Positions 1-5,867 of a DNA stretch of 19,611 nucleotides are shown one piece after another. A program made the position numbers and the translations under genes. Position 1 is the stretch's first letter. Every line of letters starts with the position of its first letter. Below the pieces are notes generated by a model, which ran no database searches, had not been told where the DNA came from, and was given only the letters and a program-made list of their open reading frames with translations. Source of the stretch: Prevotellaceae bacterium UBA3849 (GTDB lineage: Bacteria > Bacteroidota > Bacteroidia > Bacteroidales > Bacteroidaceae); contig DGHL01000058.1 in assembly GCA_002392645.1 (NCBI GenBank), positions 410 through 20,020 on the forward strand, in the 5' to 3' direction.

Positions 1-23
1 CTCTACCACTGAGCTAATACAGC
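1..23 (-). tRNA. tRNA, 5' part only, probably tRNA-Thr
   Basis: The minus strand shows a 5' acceptor strand GCTGTAT, then TA, then a D-arm beginning GCTC-AGTGGTAGAG. The anticodon lies outside the window, so identity cannot be read. In Bacteroides and Prevotella the cluster after hpf is commonly Thr-Tyr-Gly-Thr followed by tuf, and the order here (Thr, Tyr, Gly, this one) fits a second tRNA-Thr. That identity is inferred from synteny only. Confidence 0.6.
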
Positions 24-50
24 GTGCTTAAAAAATTAAGCGTGCATTGG

Positions 51-123
51 AGCGGAAAACGGGGCTCAAACCCGCGACCCCCAGCTTGGAAGGCTAGTGC
101 TCTATCAACTGAGCTATTTCCGC
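51..123 (-). tRNA. tRNA-Gly (anticodon TCC)
   Basis: Read on the minus strand, acceptor GCGGAAA pairs with TTTCCGC, with discriminator T. The anticodon arm is CTAGC-CTTCCAA-GCTGG, giving anticodon TCC (glycine). The T-arm carries GTTTGAG in place of the usual TTCRA form. Length is 73 nt and no CCA is encoded. It is the third tRNA of the cluster, 111 nt downstream of tRNA-Tyr. Confidence 0.95.
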
Positions 124-234
124 AGAAAAAAAATGCGAAGGCGTTGCTTCTTTGTCCACCCATTAAAAATTTACAGGGATTAACACAAGAACAAGCGTTT
201 CCGCAAATCCAGCCTTTCATCATGGCTGGCTTAG

Positions 235-317
235 TGGGTGGTGATGGATTCGAACCACCGAAGTCGAAAGACAGCAGATTTACAGTCTGCCCCATTTGGC
301 CACTCTGGTAACCACCC
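235..317 (-). tRNA. tRNA-Tyr (anticodon GTA)
   Basis: A class II tRNA of 83 nt with a long variable arm. Acceptor GGGTGGT pairs with ACCACCC, followed by discriminator A. The anticodon arm CAGA-CTGTAAA-TCTG gives anticodon GTA. The T-loop is a standard TTCGAAT. CCA is not encoded. It lies 41 nt downstream of tRNA-Thr in the same transcript. Confidence 0.96.
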
Positions 318-358
318 TTATTATGCGTCCCTCTGCTCATCGTCCTTTGCTCTTAGGG

Positions 359-432
359 AGCCTCTTGTCGGATTCGAACCAACGACCCCGAGATTACAAA
401 TCACGTGCTCTGGCCAACTGAGCTAAAGAGGC
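359..432 (-). tRNA. tRNA-Thr (anticodon TGT)
   Basis: Acceptor GCCTCTT pairs with AAGAGGC, with discriminator T. The anticodon loop TTTGTAA gives TGT (threonine). The T-arm is GTTGG-TTCGAAT-CCGAC. Length is 74 nt with no encoded CCA. The anticodon stem CGTGA/TCTCG contains a U-U apposition at 29:41; the other four pairs are canonical. It is the first tRNA after the cluster promoter. Confidence 0.95.
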
Positions 433-486
433 ATCTTCAAGCATCGAAACCGGTGTCGTTATCGGACATCTTTTTGATTTCGGGTG

Positions 487-518
487 CAAAGGTACGCATA
501 ATTTTTGAAACCACCAAA
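487..518 (-). promoter_or_regulatory. Promoter of the tRNA cluster (probably reading on into tuf)
   Basis: The minus strand reads TTTG (515-518), 20 nt, then TACCTTTG (487-494). This matches the Bacteroidota primary-sigma consensus TTTG-N19/20-TAnnTTTG. Transcription should begin near 480, about 50 nt before tRNA-Thr. The upstream box overlaps a small inverted repeat CCAAA-ctt-TTTGG (514-526) just after the hpf stop, which could act as a weak hpf terminator. Confidence 0.8.
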
Positions 519-534
519 CTTTTTGGCAAATTTT

Positions 535-837
535 TTAATGATTTCTTGATTTTTCTTTCATTTTCGTCAATTTAACCCTCATTGCGTCCACACAAAGGTC
601 GATTCCTTCTTCAAATGTGTCGCATGTCTTCTCCACGAACTGAGCACCACATCCAGGTGCCGTAACCGTTATACTAGTCTGCTTGTTCAGTGCGGTCTGA
701 GGCTTGACGACTTTTAGTTGCACCTCTACTTTCTGTATATCATCGTAAGACTTAGCGAGCTTTTCCACTTTCTTTGTGGCAAACTCCTGTAATTTCTCTG
801 TTGCGTCGAAATGGACGGCCTGAATCTTTATCTCCAT
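535..837 (-). CDS. hpf: Ribosome hibernation-promoting factor, short form (HPF/RaiA family)
   Basis: A 100-residue protein beginning MEIKIQAVHFDATEKLQEF with the HPF/RaiA beta-alpha-beta-beta-beta-alpha pattern. The length fits the short form; no C-terminal dimerisation domain of long HPF is present. In this family the protein occupies the decoding region of the 30S subunit in slow growth and blocks mRNA and tRNA binding. It starts 41 nt after the recombinase gene on the same strand, so the two are probably cotranscribed. The upstream sequence is A/T-rich with no Shine-Dalgarno, as usual here. The stop codon abuts the tRNA promoter. Function is by family assignment and the call is firm. Confidence 0.92.
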   Translation of the reverse strand: MEIKIQAVHFDATEKLQEFATKKVEKLAKSYDDIQKVEVQLKVVKPQTALNKQTSITVTAPGCGAQFVEKTCDTFEEGIDLCVDAMRVKLTKMKEKSRNH

Positions 838-878
838 AGTTCTTGATTTTAAATGGTTAATAAATGTGCCCTCGGGAT

Positions 879-1775
879 TTAATCTGTTTCCCTTGGATGG
901 GCTTTTGAATAGGTTCGCTTCAGTTCTTCGAATGTGACGTGTGTATATATCTGCGTTGTATTGAGGCTTTCATGCCCCAGCAGTTTCTGCACGCTTCCAA
1001 GTTTTGCGTCATGGTTTAGCATTGCAGTGGCGAAGGAGTGTCTCATGACGTGGGGCGACCGTTTCTTCTGCGTGGTGACGAGTGAAAGATATTTCTTCAC
1101 CATGCCGTACACCTGTGCATCAGTCATCTGCTTCCCTTTATCGTTACGAAACAGGGCTTCCGTATCATCTGCGACAGGTATCTCTTCATCTCGCATCTGC
1201 TGATAGAGCGTCAATGCGTCGATCATCTCCTGTCCCAACGGTATTATGCGCTGCTTGCGCCTTTTTCCCGTTACCTTCACCTCTCGCCTTGCAAGACTTA
1301 CGTCTTTGTCGCGTAGCGAGATTATCTCCGCCCGCCTCATGCCCGTAGAGTAGAGCATTAATAATAATGTACGTGCGCGTACATCCTTTATATTGCTCAT
1401 GTCCCATTGCAGACCGTCAAACAGTTCTTCCGCTTCCGTCTCCCTCAGGAATACCGGCAGTGTCTTTTGCTTTTTCGGTCCTGGCACATTGTGGGCAGGG
1501 TCACATTCTATGATGCCTTTTCTCAGAGCGTATCTGTAGAGCGACTTGACTGCGCTGAGTTTCTTGCATGTGTTTGTAGCTTTGTATCCACGTTCCACCA
1601 TGCTTTCCACCCATCCGCGTACTATGTCGCCGTCGGCATCTTCTGGACTTATGTTACCTTCCAGCCTTCCGAGATATCCCAAGTAGTCATTGATAGCTTC
1701 GCCGTAGGTTCTCACCGTTAGCGGCGAGGCATCTTTCTCTGCCTCCAGATATCTTAGGAAGTCGTCGGTAATCAT
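879..1775 (-). CDS. xerC: Tyrosine recombinase, XerC/XerD type
   Basis: A 298-residue cytoplasmic protein of normal Xer length. An N-terminal SAM-like core-binding domain (about 1-90) precedes a catalytic domain (about 105-290). The full tyrosine-recombinase set is visible: Arg147 in TGMRRAE, Lys171, His242 and Arg245 in SPHVMRHSFAT, His268 in LLGHESL and nucleophile Tyr277 in QIYTH. The fixed position between rpsU and hpf in Bacteroidota argues for a housekeeping Xer enzyme (chromosome dimer resolution) rather than a phage or conjugative integrase. Whether it is the XerC or XerD ortholog cannot be told from this window. The start MITDDFLRYLEAEK is typical of the family. A -7-like box ends only 4 nt upstream of ATG, so the mRNA may be leaderless. 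Confidence 0.9.
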   Translation of the reverse strand: MITDDFLRYLEAEKDASPLTVRTYGEAINDYLGYLGRLEGNISPEDADGDIVRGWVESMVERGYKATNTCKKLSAVKSLYRYALRKGIIECDPAHNVPGPKKQKTLPVFLRETEAEELFDGLQWDMSNIKDVRARTLLLMLYSTGMRRAEIISLRDKDVSLARREVKVTGKRRKQRIIPLGQEMIDALTLYQQMRDEEIPVADDTEALFRNDKGKQMTDAQVYGMVKKYLSLVTTQKKRSPHVMRHSFATAMLNHDAKLGSVQKLLGHESLNTTQIYTHVTFEELKRTYSKAHPRETD

Positions 1776-1779
1776 GATG

Positions 1780-1811
1780 CGAATTTACTCAAATAAATTC
1801 AGACCACCAAA
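1780..1811 (-). promoter_or_regulatory. Candidate promoter of xerC-hpf
   Basis: The minus strand has TTTG (1808-1811), 20 nt, then TAAATTCG (1780-1787), one mismatch from TAnnTTTG. Spacing is ideal. Only four bases (CATC) separate the -7 box from the xerC ATG, so transcription would begin at or next to the start codon. Confidence 0.5.
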
Positions 1812-1831
1812 TTTTTTAACGAGTTTTAAAT

Positions 1832-1860
1832 AAAAAAGAGCGGACAATCACTGTCCCGCC
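1832..1860 (-). terminator. Rho-independent terminator of rpsU
   Basis: On the minus strand GCGGGACA-gtga-TTGTCCGC (1840-1859) folds into a GC-rich stem with one bulged G. A short CT spacer and a run of six T (1832-1837) follow. It lies 7 nt after the rpsU stop and separates rpsU from xerC. Confidence 0.75.
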
Positions 1861-1866
1861 CTATTT

Positions 1867-2061
1867 TTATGCTTCCTCGGCCTGACGCAGCTGCTGAACA
1901 TAGACAGCGTGCTCCATCTTCAAGCGCTTAAGAACAGAAGGCTTGTTGAACTGCTGACGTGAGCGGAGCTCCTTAACAACACCAGTCTTCTCAAACTTTC
2001 TCTTAAACTTCTTCAGGGCGCGCTCAATGTTCTCGCCTTCCTTAACAGGTACAATAATCAT
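1867..2061 (-). CDS. rpsU: Small ribosomal subunit protein bS21
   Basis: A 64-residue basic protein, MIIVPVKEGENIERALKKFKRKFEKTGVVKELRSRQQF..., which is the complete bS21 family pattern. bS21 sits on the 30S platform near the 3' end of 16S rRNA; in Bacteroidota ribosomes it is reported to help cover the anti-Shine-Dalgarno tail. The leader before ATG is A-rich (AAACAAAAAGACAAAAGCA) and shows no AGGAGG-like site, so the SD-based autoregulation described for Flavobacterium rpsU is not apparent here. It is monocistronic, with its own promoter 95 nt upstream and a terminator just after the stop. Confidence 0.95.
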   Translation of the reverse strand: MIIVPVKEGENIERALKKFKRKFEKTGVVKELRSRQQFNKPSVLKRLKMEHAVYVQQLRQAEEA

Positions 2062-2154
2062 TGCTTTTGTCTTTTTGTTTTTAATTTGTTAATAATAAAT
2101 AGTTTACGCAAAACCTCTGTATTATCATGACGACAATACTTCAATTTGCGGGTG

Positions 2155-2186
2155 CAAAGTTACGACTTTTTTTTCATTTCTCCAAA
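2155..2186 (-). promoter_or_regulatory. rpsU promoter
   Basis: The minus strand reads TTTG (2183-2186), 20 nt, TAACTTTG (2155-2162), then CACCC. This is a near-perfect Bacteroidota promoter. The expected leader is about 85-90 nt. Confidence 0.85.
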
Positions 2187-2280
2187 TTTTTTCACTATAA
2201 ATTACTAACTATCAGCAATTTTTCCTGTATTTTATAGGGTAGAAAGGCGTAAATAATGGACTGAAAGCTATCGTTATGTA

Positions 2281-2330
2281 AGGAAAATCCCCTTCGTGAA
2301 GTATAATTTTCCTGCACGATGGGGATTTTC
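2281..2330. repeat. Long imperfect hairpin with an alternative overlapping hairpin
   Basis: GAAAATCCCC (2283-2292) pairs with GGGGATTTTC (2321-2330). After a T-T mismatch the stem continues as TCGTG (2294-2298) with CACGA (2315-2319). An alternative pairing, AGGAAAA (2281-2287) with TTTTCCT (2307-2313), is exclusive with the first. It lies about 110 nt downstream of the permease stop and upstream of the rpsU promoter. No T-run follows on either strand, so it is not a classical terminator, though it could end or stabilise the permease mRNA. The rest of 2062-2437 shows only the rpsU promoter and leader. Confidence 0.6.
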
Positions 2331-2437
2331 TGCATCTGTTAACATCTATTTTGCGTTTTAGGTGAGTGTTTCGTTTGTTCGCAAATTCTGCCTGATGCTA
2401 TATATAATATGGAGGAAGGCCATATACACTGGTTTAC

Positions 2438-3730
2438 TTATATCTCTTCCTCAGTCTCTTCCGCTACGACTTTCTTCTTGCCAAACTCTGGATCGATCTT
2501 CAGCAATGATGTCACTATGAAGGTGACGCTGCAGAATATCATCACGATGATGAAGAACATACGATAACCTACAAACTCCTGCAGTGCACCGGCAAAGAGT
2601 CCCGGTATCATCATTGAAAGTGCCATGAACGCCGTACACAGGGCATAGTGGCTGGTCTTATATTCGCCACGGCTATAATATATAAGGTATAGCATGTATG
2701 CCGTAAAGCCGAATCCATAGCCAAACTGCTCAATGAATACGCAGACGTTGATGGTCAGAAGGTCTGAAGGCATGGCGTATGCCATATATACATAAACGAC
2801 GTCTGGCAGGGTGATGGCGCACACCATCGGCCACAGCCACTTCTTCAGTCCGTCCCTACTTGCCGCAATACCGCCGAGTATGCCGCCGAGCGTGAGACCA
2901 ATGACACCCACGGTGCCCTGAACGAAGCCATACTCCTGAGGTGACAGGCCCAAGCCACCGTTGTGAAGTTCATCGATAAGGAACAGCGATGACACCTTTG
3001 AGAGCAGTCCCTCCGGCATTCTGTAAAGCAACATGAAGAGTATGCCTATCACCACCTGCTCCTTCTGGAAGAAGGTCTTGAGCGTAGCAACGAAGTCGTG
3101 CATTATAGTCTTTGTCGTTATGCCCGTACGCGCAACGTCTTCCTTCGGGCGTGGCAGTACGTATGAATGCCACAGCCACAAGGCAATGAACAGTCCGGTT
3201 ATGCCATAGAACAGCAAGCTCCATGAATATGCTATGCTGTTACGGAATATCACCTGCAGGTTGCCTGCCACCATGACGAGTATTCCCTGACCGAATATGG
3301 TGGCGAAGCGATAGAACATGGATCGTATGCCTACGAAGAATGTCTGCTCGTGCTGTGAGAGTCCGAGCATGTAGAAGCCGTCGGCAGAAATATCGTGGGT
3401 AGCGCTGGAGAATGCCATGAGCCAGAAGAAGCACAGTGTGCCTTGCAGCCAGAACGATGTAGGAATGGTAAATGCCACGCCGCCGAAGGCTGCGCCGATT
3501 AGCAGCTGCATGGTTACGATCCACCATCGCTTGGTCTTAAACAAATCTATAAACGGACTCCACAACGGCTTTATCACCCATGGCAAGTAAAGCCATGATG
3601 TATAGAAGGTGATGTCGGTATTTGACAATCCGAGCTGTTTGTAGAGTATCAATGCGATGGTCATCACCGCTACATAAGGAAGACCCTCTGCAAAATAAAG
3701 TGAAGGCACCCATGTCCATGGATTTTTCAT
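2438..3730 (-). CDS. AmpG-like MFS permease
   Basis: A 430-residue polytopic inner-membrane protein with about 12 hydrophobic segments and no cleavable signal. The N-terminus NPWTWVPSLYFAEGLPYV and the motif THDISADGFYM (residues 111-121) match the AmpG/acetyl-CoA-transporter branch of the major facilitator superfamily. E. coli AmpG imports GlcNAc-anhydroMurNAc peptides for murein recycling; that substrate is plausible but not shown here because no recycling genes are adjacent. The C-terminus is charged (EETEEEI). It is monocistronic, with a good promoter about 80-110 nt upstream. Several related MFS branches share this N-terminal signature, so the substrate is left open. Confidence 0.8.
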   Translation of the reverse strand: MKNPWTWVPSLYFAEGLPYVAVMTIALILYKQLGLSNTDITFYTSWLYLPWVIKPLWSPFIDLFKTKRWWIVTMQLLIGAAFGGVAFTIPTSFWLQGTLCFFWLMAFSSATHDISADGFYMLGLSQHEQTFFVGIRSMFYRFATIFGQGILVMVAGNLQVIFRNSIAYSWSLLFYGITGLFIALWLWHSYVLPRPKEDVARTGITTKTIMHDFVATLKTFFQKEQVVIGILFMLLYRMPEGLLSKVSSLFLIDELHNGGLGLSPQEYGFVQGTVGVIGLTLGGILGGIAASRDGLKKWLWPMVCAITLPDVVYVYMAYAMPSDLLTINVCVFIEQFGYGFGFTAYMLYLIYYSRGEYKTSHYALCTAFMALSMMIPGLFAGALQEFVGYRMFFIIVMIFCSVTFIVTSLLKIDPEFGKKKVVAEETEEEI

Positions 3731-3809
3731 ATATAGATTTATTTACATTGTTTATATTCTCCGCATACAGCACGAACGACGCACATGTTCATGCAGTTAT
3801 TACAATTGG

Positions 3810-3840
3810 CAAAGTTAGCAATTTTTCTCCAAATTACAAA
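3810..3840 (-). promoter_or_regulatory. Promoter of the AmpG-like permease
   Basis: The minus strand has TTTG (3837-3840), 19 nt, then TAACTTTG (3810-3817). The leader to the ATG at 3730 would be about 75 nt. Confidence 0.75.
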
Positions 3841-4291
3841 ATATCACAGGAAGAAAATGTACAAAAAAATGCGCCTCACCGTATTCACATACAATGAGAC
3901 GCCAATCAATCAATACATTATAGATTCTTTTGTCCTAACTAACTGTAACTAATATTTCTTTCACTTATTTAATTCCTTTAAACTATTATGTTATCCGGAA
4001 TTTCGGTCTGACGACCTACGTCACAAAATAACATTTCTTACTATTTATCACAATAGTTTCTTTTCCGATTGCAATGCAAAATTACTACTTTCCCTTATTT
4101 TATATGTTTAAAAAATGAGCAAAACGATGCAAAATGTGCGCAAAACCTGCATTTTTCGCACTATTGACGATTTTCTGCTCTATGCGTGACGAAAAAATGT
4201 CTGCCCTCACCACTTCCTGTTTTGTTTCAGCTTGCATGTTAAAATTCATTTAATTTCCCCACGAATATAAATGCATCTCATTTATTTGTTT
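3841..4291. other. Divergent intergenic region, no gene seen
   Basis: About 450 A/T-rich bases between the divergent permease and secreted-protein genes. A reverse-strand TAATTTTG box (4077-4084) has no matching upstream TTTG and is only a weak promoter candidate. A/T-tract motifs of the form GCGCATTTTT occur here (reverse strand 3863-3874; GCATTTTTCGC near 4149-4159), as in other intergenic regions of the window. I see no coding frame with family character and no recognisable structured RNA. Confidence 0.5.
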
Positions 4292-4299
4292 TATCTTTG
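4292..4299 (+). promoter_or_regulatory. -7 box of the small secreted protein gene
   Basis: TATCTTTG followed by CAGAC matches TAnnTTTG. No clear TTTG lies 19-20 nt upstream. It places transcription start near 4305 and rules out the in-frame TTG at 4297 as start codon. Confidence 0.6.
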
Positions 4300-4323
4300 C
4301 AGACACTAACGAAAAACAAAACA

Positions 4324-4881
4324 ATGAACAACAAAAATCTCTTATCTATCATCATTCTTGTCATCTTCACTACCTTGACAGCAAGCGCACAGAGCATAGC
4401 AGGTAAATGGCAGTGCTCAAAAGAGTTTATTGAAAGCCTGAAACTGGATTACTGGAACATGCAAGGCTACTGCAAATTCAAAAAAGACGGAACGTTTAAA
4501 GCCAAGCTGCATCGCAAGCGTTTCACAAAATCAAGTTATGGTGGAATCAAACAAAATAAATCAGTACTTGTCAACATCTATGGTACATATCGTATCGAAG
4601 ACAACCAGTTGTCAACAACTGTCACCTACAACGACGTATCATGTTACGTAGAATCTCTCCATGACAAAAACCCATATATCGACAAACAGGATGAGGAGAC
4701 CAATAACATGAGAATGCAGGCACACAGGGAGGTTGCGTATGACAATGAAATGAACATGTCGGAACGTATAGCCGATAATATAAAGAACTCCGTGGTGCAG
4801 CAATGGAATTGGCGCAACAAACCTCTGGAAGTTACAAAGAACGGCCTTACAATCGACAATATTCCATATTTCTATAAATAA
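4324..4881 (+). CDS. Small secreted protein, lipocalin-like pattern, unknown function
   Basis: A 185-residue protein starting at ATG 4324 (MNNKNLLSIIILVIFTTLTASAQ), a clear Sec signal peptide with likely cleavage after ASA (about residue 22). The mature start SIAGKWQCSKEF resembles the opening of lipocalin-like beta-barrel domains (xxGKWxC), followed by alternating strands such as GYCKFKKDGTFKAKL and YGTYRIEDNQL. That fold is a guess from pattern. No catalytic motif is seen. The longer reading frame from TTG 4297 would begin inside the -7 promoter box, so it was rejected. The gene is single and ends in a strong hairpin shared with the opposite strand. Confidence 0.7.
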   Translation: MNNKNLLSIIILVIFTTLTASAQSIAGKWQCSKEFIESLKLDYWNMQGYCKFKKDGTFKAKLHRKRFTKSSYGGIKQNKSVLVNIYGTYRIEDNQLSTTVTYNDVSCYVESLHDKNPYIDKQDEETNNMRMQAHREVAYDNEMNMSERIADNIKNSVVQQWNWRNKPLEVTKNGLTIDNIPYFYK

Positions 4882-4882
4882 A

Positions 4883-4930
4883 GAAACAGCCATACTTTCT
4901 TTGCATGATTGCAAGAAATATGGCTGTTTC
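4883..4930. terminator. Bidirectional terminator-like hairpin
   Basis: GAAACAGCCATA (4883-4894) pairs perfectly with TATGGCTGTTTC (4919-4930). The inner part TTTCTTTGCA / TGCAAGAAA extends the stem with one bulge. It begins one base after the secreted-protein stop and also lies 54 nt beyond the korB-like fragment on the minus strand, so it can end both converging transcripts. The outer stem resembles that of the hairpin after intact korB (5782-5819). Confidence 0.8.
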
Positions 4931-4984
4931 CTTATTCCCCTACCCCTCCATGTGAGTGGTGGAGTAAGGATGGGTATGTAACGA

Positions 4985-5163
4985 TTACTTCACCTCCCAG
5001 ATGTCGTTGGTCTCAAGGAGCTCTGCGAAGTTGTGATACTTCTTGGCTGCCTTTACCTCCTCTATCTGCGCTGTAACGCAGTCGTCGTAGGTAGGAGCCT
5101 CAACGTCGCGGATTACACCGAGGGCTACTGGGAAACCGTCGCCGTTACCCATGAGGGCAAGCT
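4985..5163 (-). pseudogene. Duplicated 3' fragment of korB
   Basis: These 179 bases align without gaps to 5868-6046, the 3' end of intact korB, with about 11 differences by eye (roughly 94% identity). Read in the korB frame it gives LALMGNGDGFPVALGV... to NDIWEVK and a stop, with one replacement (Ser to Thr, CVSAQ to CVTAQ); the other changes are silent. At the left end of homology the korB frame has TAG, so it is not expressed as an extended protein. The silent pattern implies that both copies diverged as working genes, for example as alleles from different strains, before being brought together. Confidence 0.88.
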
Positions 5164-5753
5164 ACGCTCATCGGTATCAACGGACCATCAAACTCCTGCT
5201 TGAAACGGCGGTTGTCCTTAGTGATGAAATATACGTTGTCGTATTCATCGTCTGATTCCGGAATGAAGAATTTCAACGTCTCGCCGGCAAACTGCCTCCA
5301 TACGCCTTCTGCATCACAAGGCACCTCATAAAGTGCGGTGACATACTTGTTGAATCGTTTTTCCTCATCAGAATAAACAAGATAGTTCACCCAGTAGCAA
5401 AACAAATCGTATGTAGTGGAGTTCTTCAGCGTGAGCGTAAAGCCCGTAGCTGTTGCCTGTATATAAGGTCTTTCTACGTGCGATTCTTCGCTGTCATACA
5501 TCTCGATGAAGTTGTCAATGGCACGGTCTATCTGCTCCCGGCTCATCATCTCCACGTATATTATACGCTTGCCCACACACGTCTCATCTTTCTTAAGGTA
5601 ATCCATTGTCGTGGTCCACCTGCCTGTATATACATTCCAATAATACCGGCAGGCCATGTAGAGTAAAAACAGGATTAGGAACAGCACTACCACGGCAAAT
5701 ACCATGTGGTTAAAAACAAATTCTGTTATGCATTCGATGATGATGTCAATCAT
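5145..5753 (-). CDS. Orphan membrane-anchored protein, C-terminus formed by the korB fragment
   Basis: A 202-residue protein. Residues about 14-35 (FNHMVFAVVVLFLILFLLY) form one transmembrane anchor, followed by about 160 soluble residues rich in acidic and aromatic positions. No family recognised. The last residues (ACPHG and stop) are encoded by the start of the duplicated korB fragment in another frame, so the native C-terminus was probably lost. No promoter is visible in the 115 nt upstream, which hold the korB terminator; expression may depend on read-through. It lies between two direct repeats of the korB 3' end and appears to be cargo or debris of that rearrangement. Confidence 0.55.
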   Translation of the reverse strand: MIDIIIECITEFVFNHMVFAVVVLFLILFLLYMACRYYWNVYTGRWTTTMDYLKKDETCVGKRIIYVEMMSREQIDRAIDNFIEMYDSEESHVERPYIQATATGFTLTLKNSTTYDLFCYWVNYLVYSDEEKRFNKYVTALYEVPCDAEGVWRQFAGETLKFFIPESDDEYDNVYFITKDNRRFKQEFDGPLIPMSVACPHG

Positions 5754-5781
5754 GAGATAAATTGTATCAGAAAAGACAAAG

Positions 5782-5819
5782 CAACCATATTACTTTGAGT
5801 TATCAAAGAAATATGGTTG
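5782..5819 (-). terminator. Terminator-like hairpin after korB
   Basis: CAACCATAT (5782-5790) pairs with ATATGGTTG (5811-5819), and the inner CTTTG (5793-5797) pairs with CAAAG (5804-5808). It lies about 50 nt past the korB stop. Its flanks and outer stem resemble the hairpin at 4883-4930, as expected if the duplicated korB 3' segment included the terminator. Confidence 0.65.
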
Positions 5820-5867
5820 TTTTACCTTTGTACTTATTGTAAAATAAAATACTTGTTACATTCTGTT

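Noticed and set aside
24..426. Plus-strand reading frames across 24-426 with protein-like lengths
   Set aside because: They run antisense through the tRNA genes; their apparent motifs (for example GGDGFEPPKS, LVGFEPTTPRL) are T-arm sequence translated.
879..1775. Tyrosine recombinase as the integrase of a mobile island responsible for the korB duplication
   Set aside because: It sits in the conserved rpsU-hpf housekeeping block about 3 kb away, with no att-like repeats beside it.
3841..4291. A structured small RNA in the long divergent intergenic region
   Set aside because: Only minor stems (such as GGTC-tgac-GACC near 4007) are visible, with no terminator or convincing promoter pair.
4297..4323. 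Upstream TTG start for the small secreted protein
   Set aside because: The TTG lies inside the -7 promoter box, and ATG 4324 gives a clean signal peptide.
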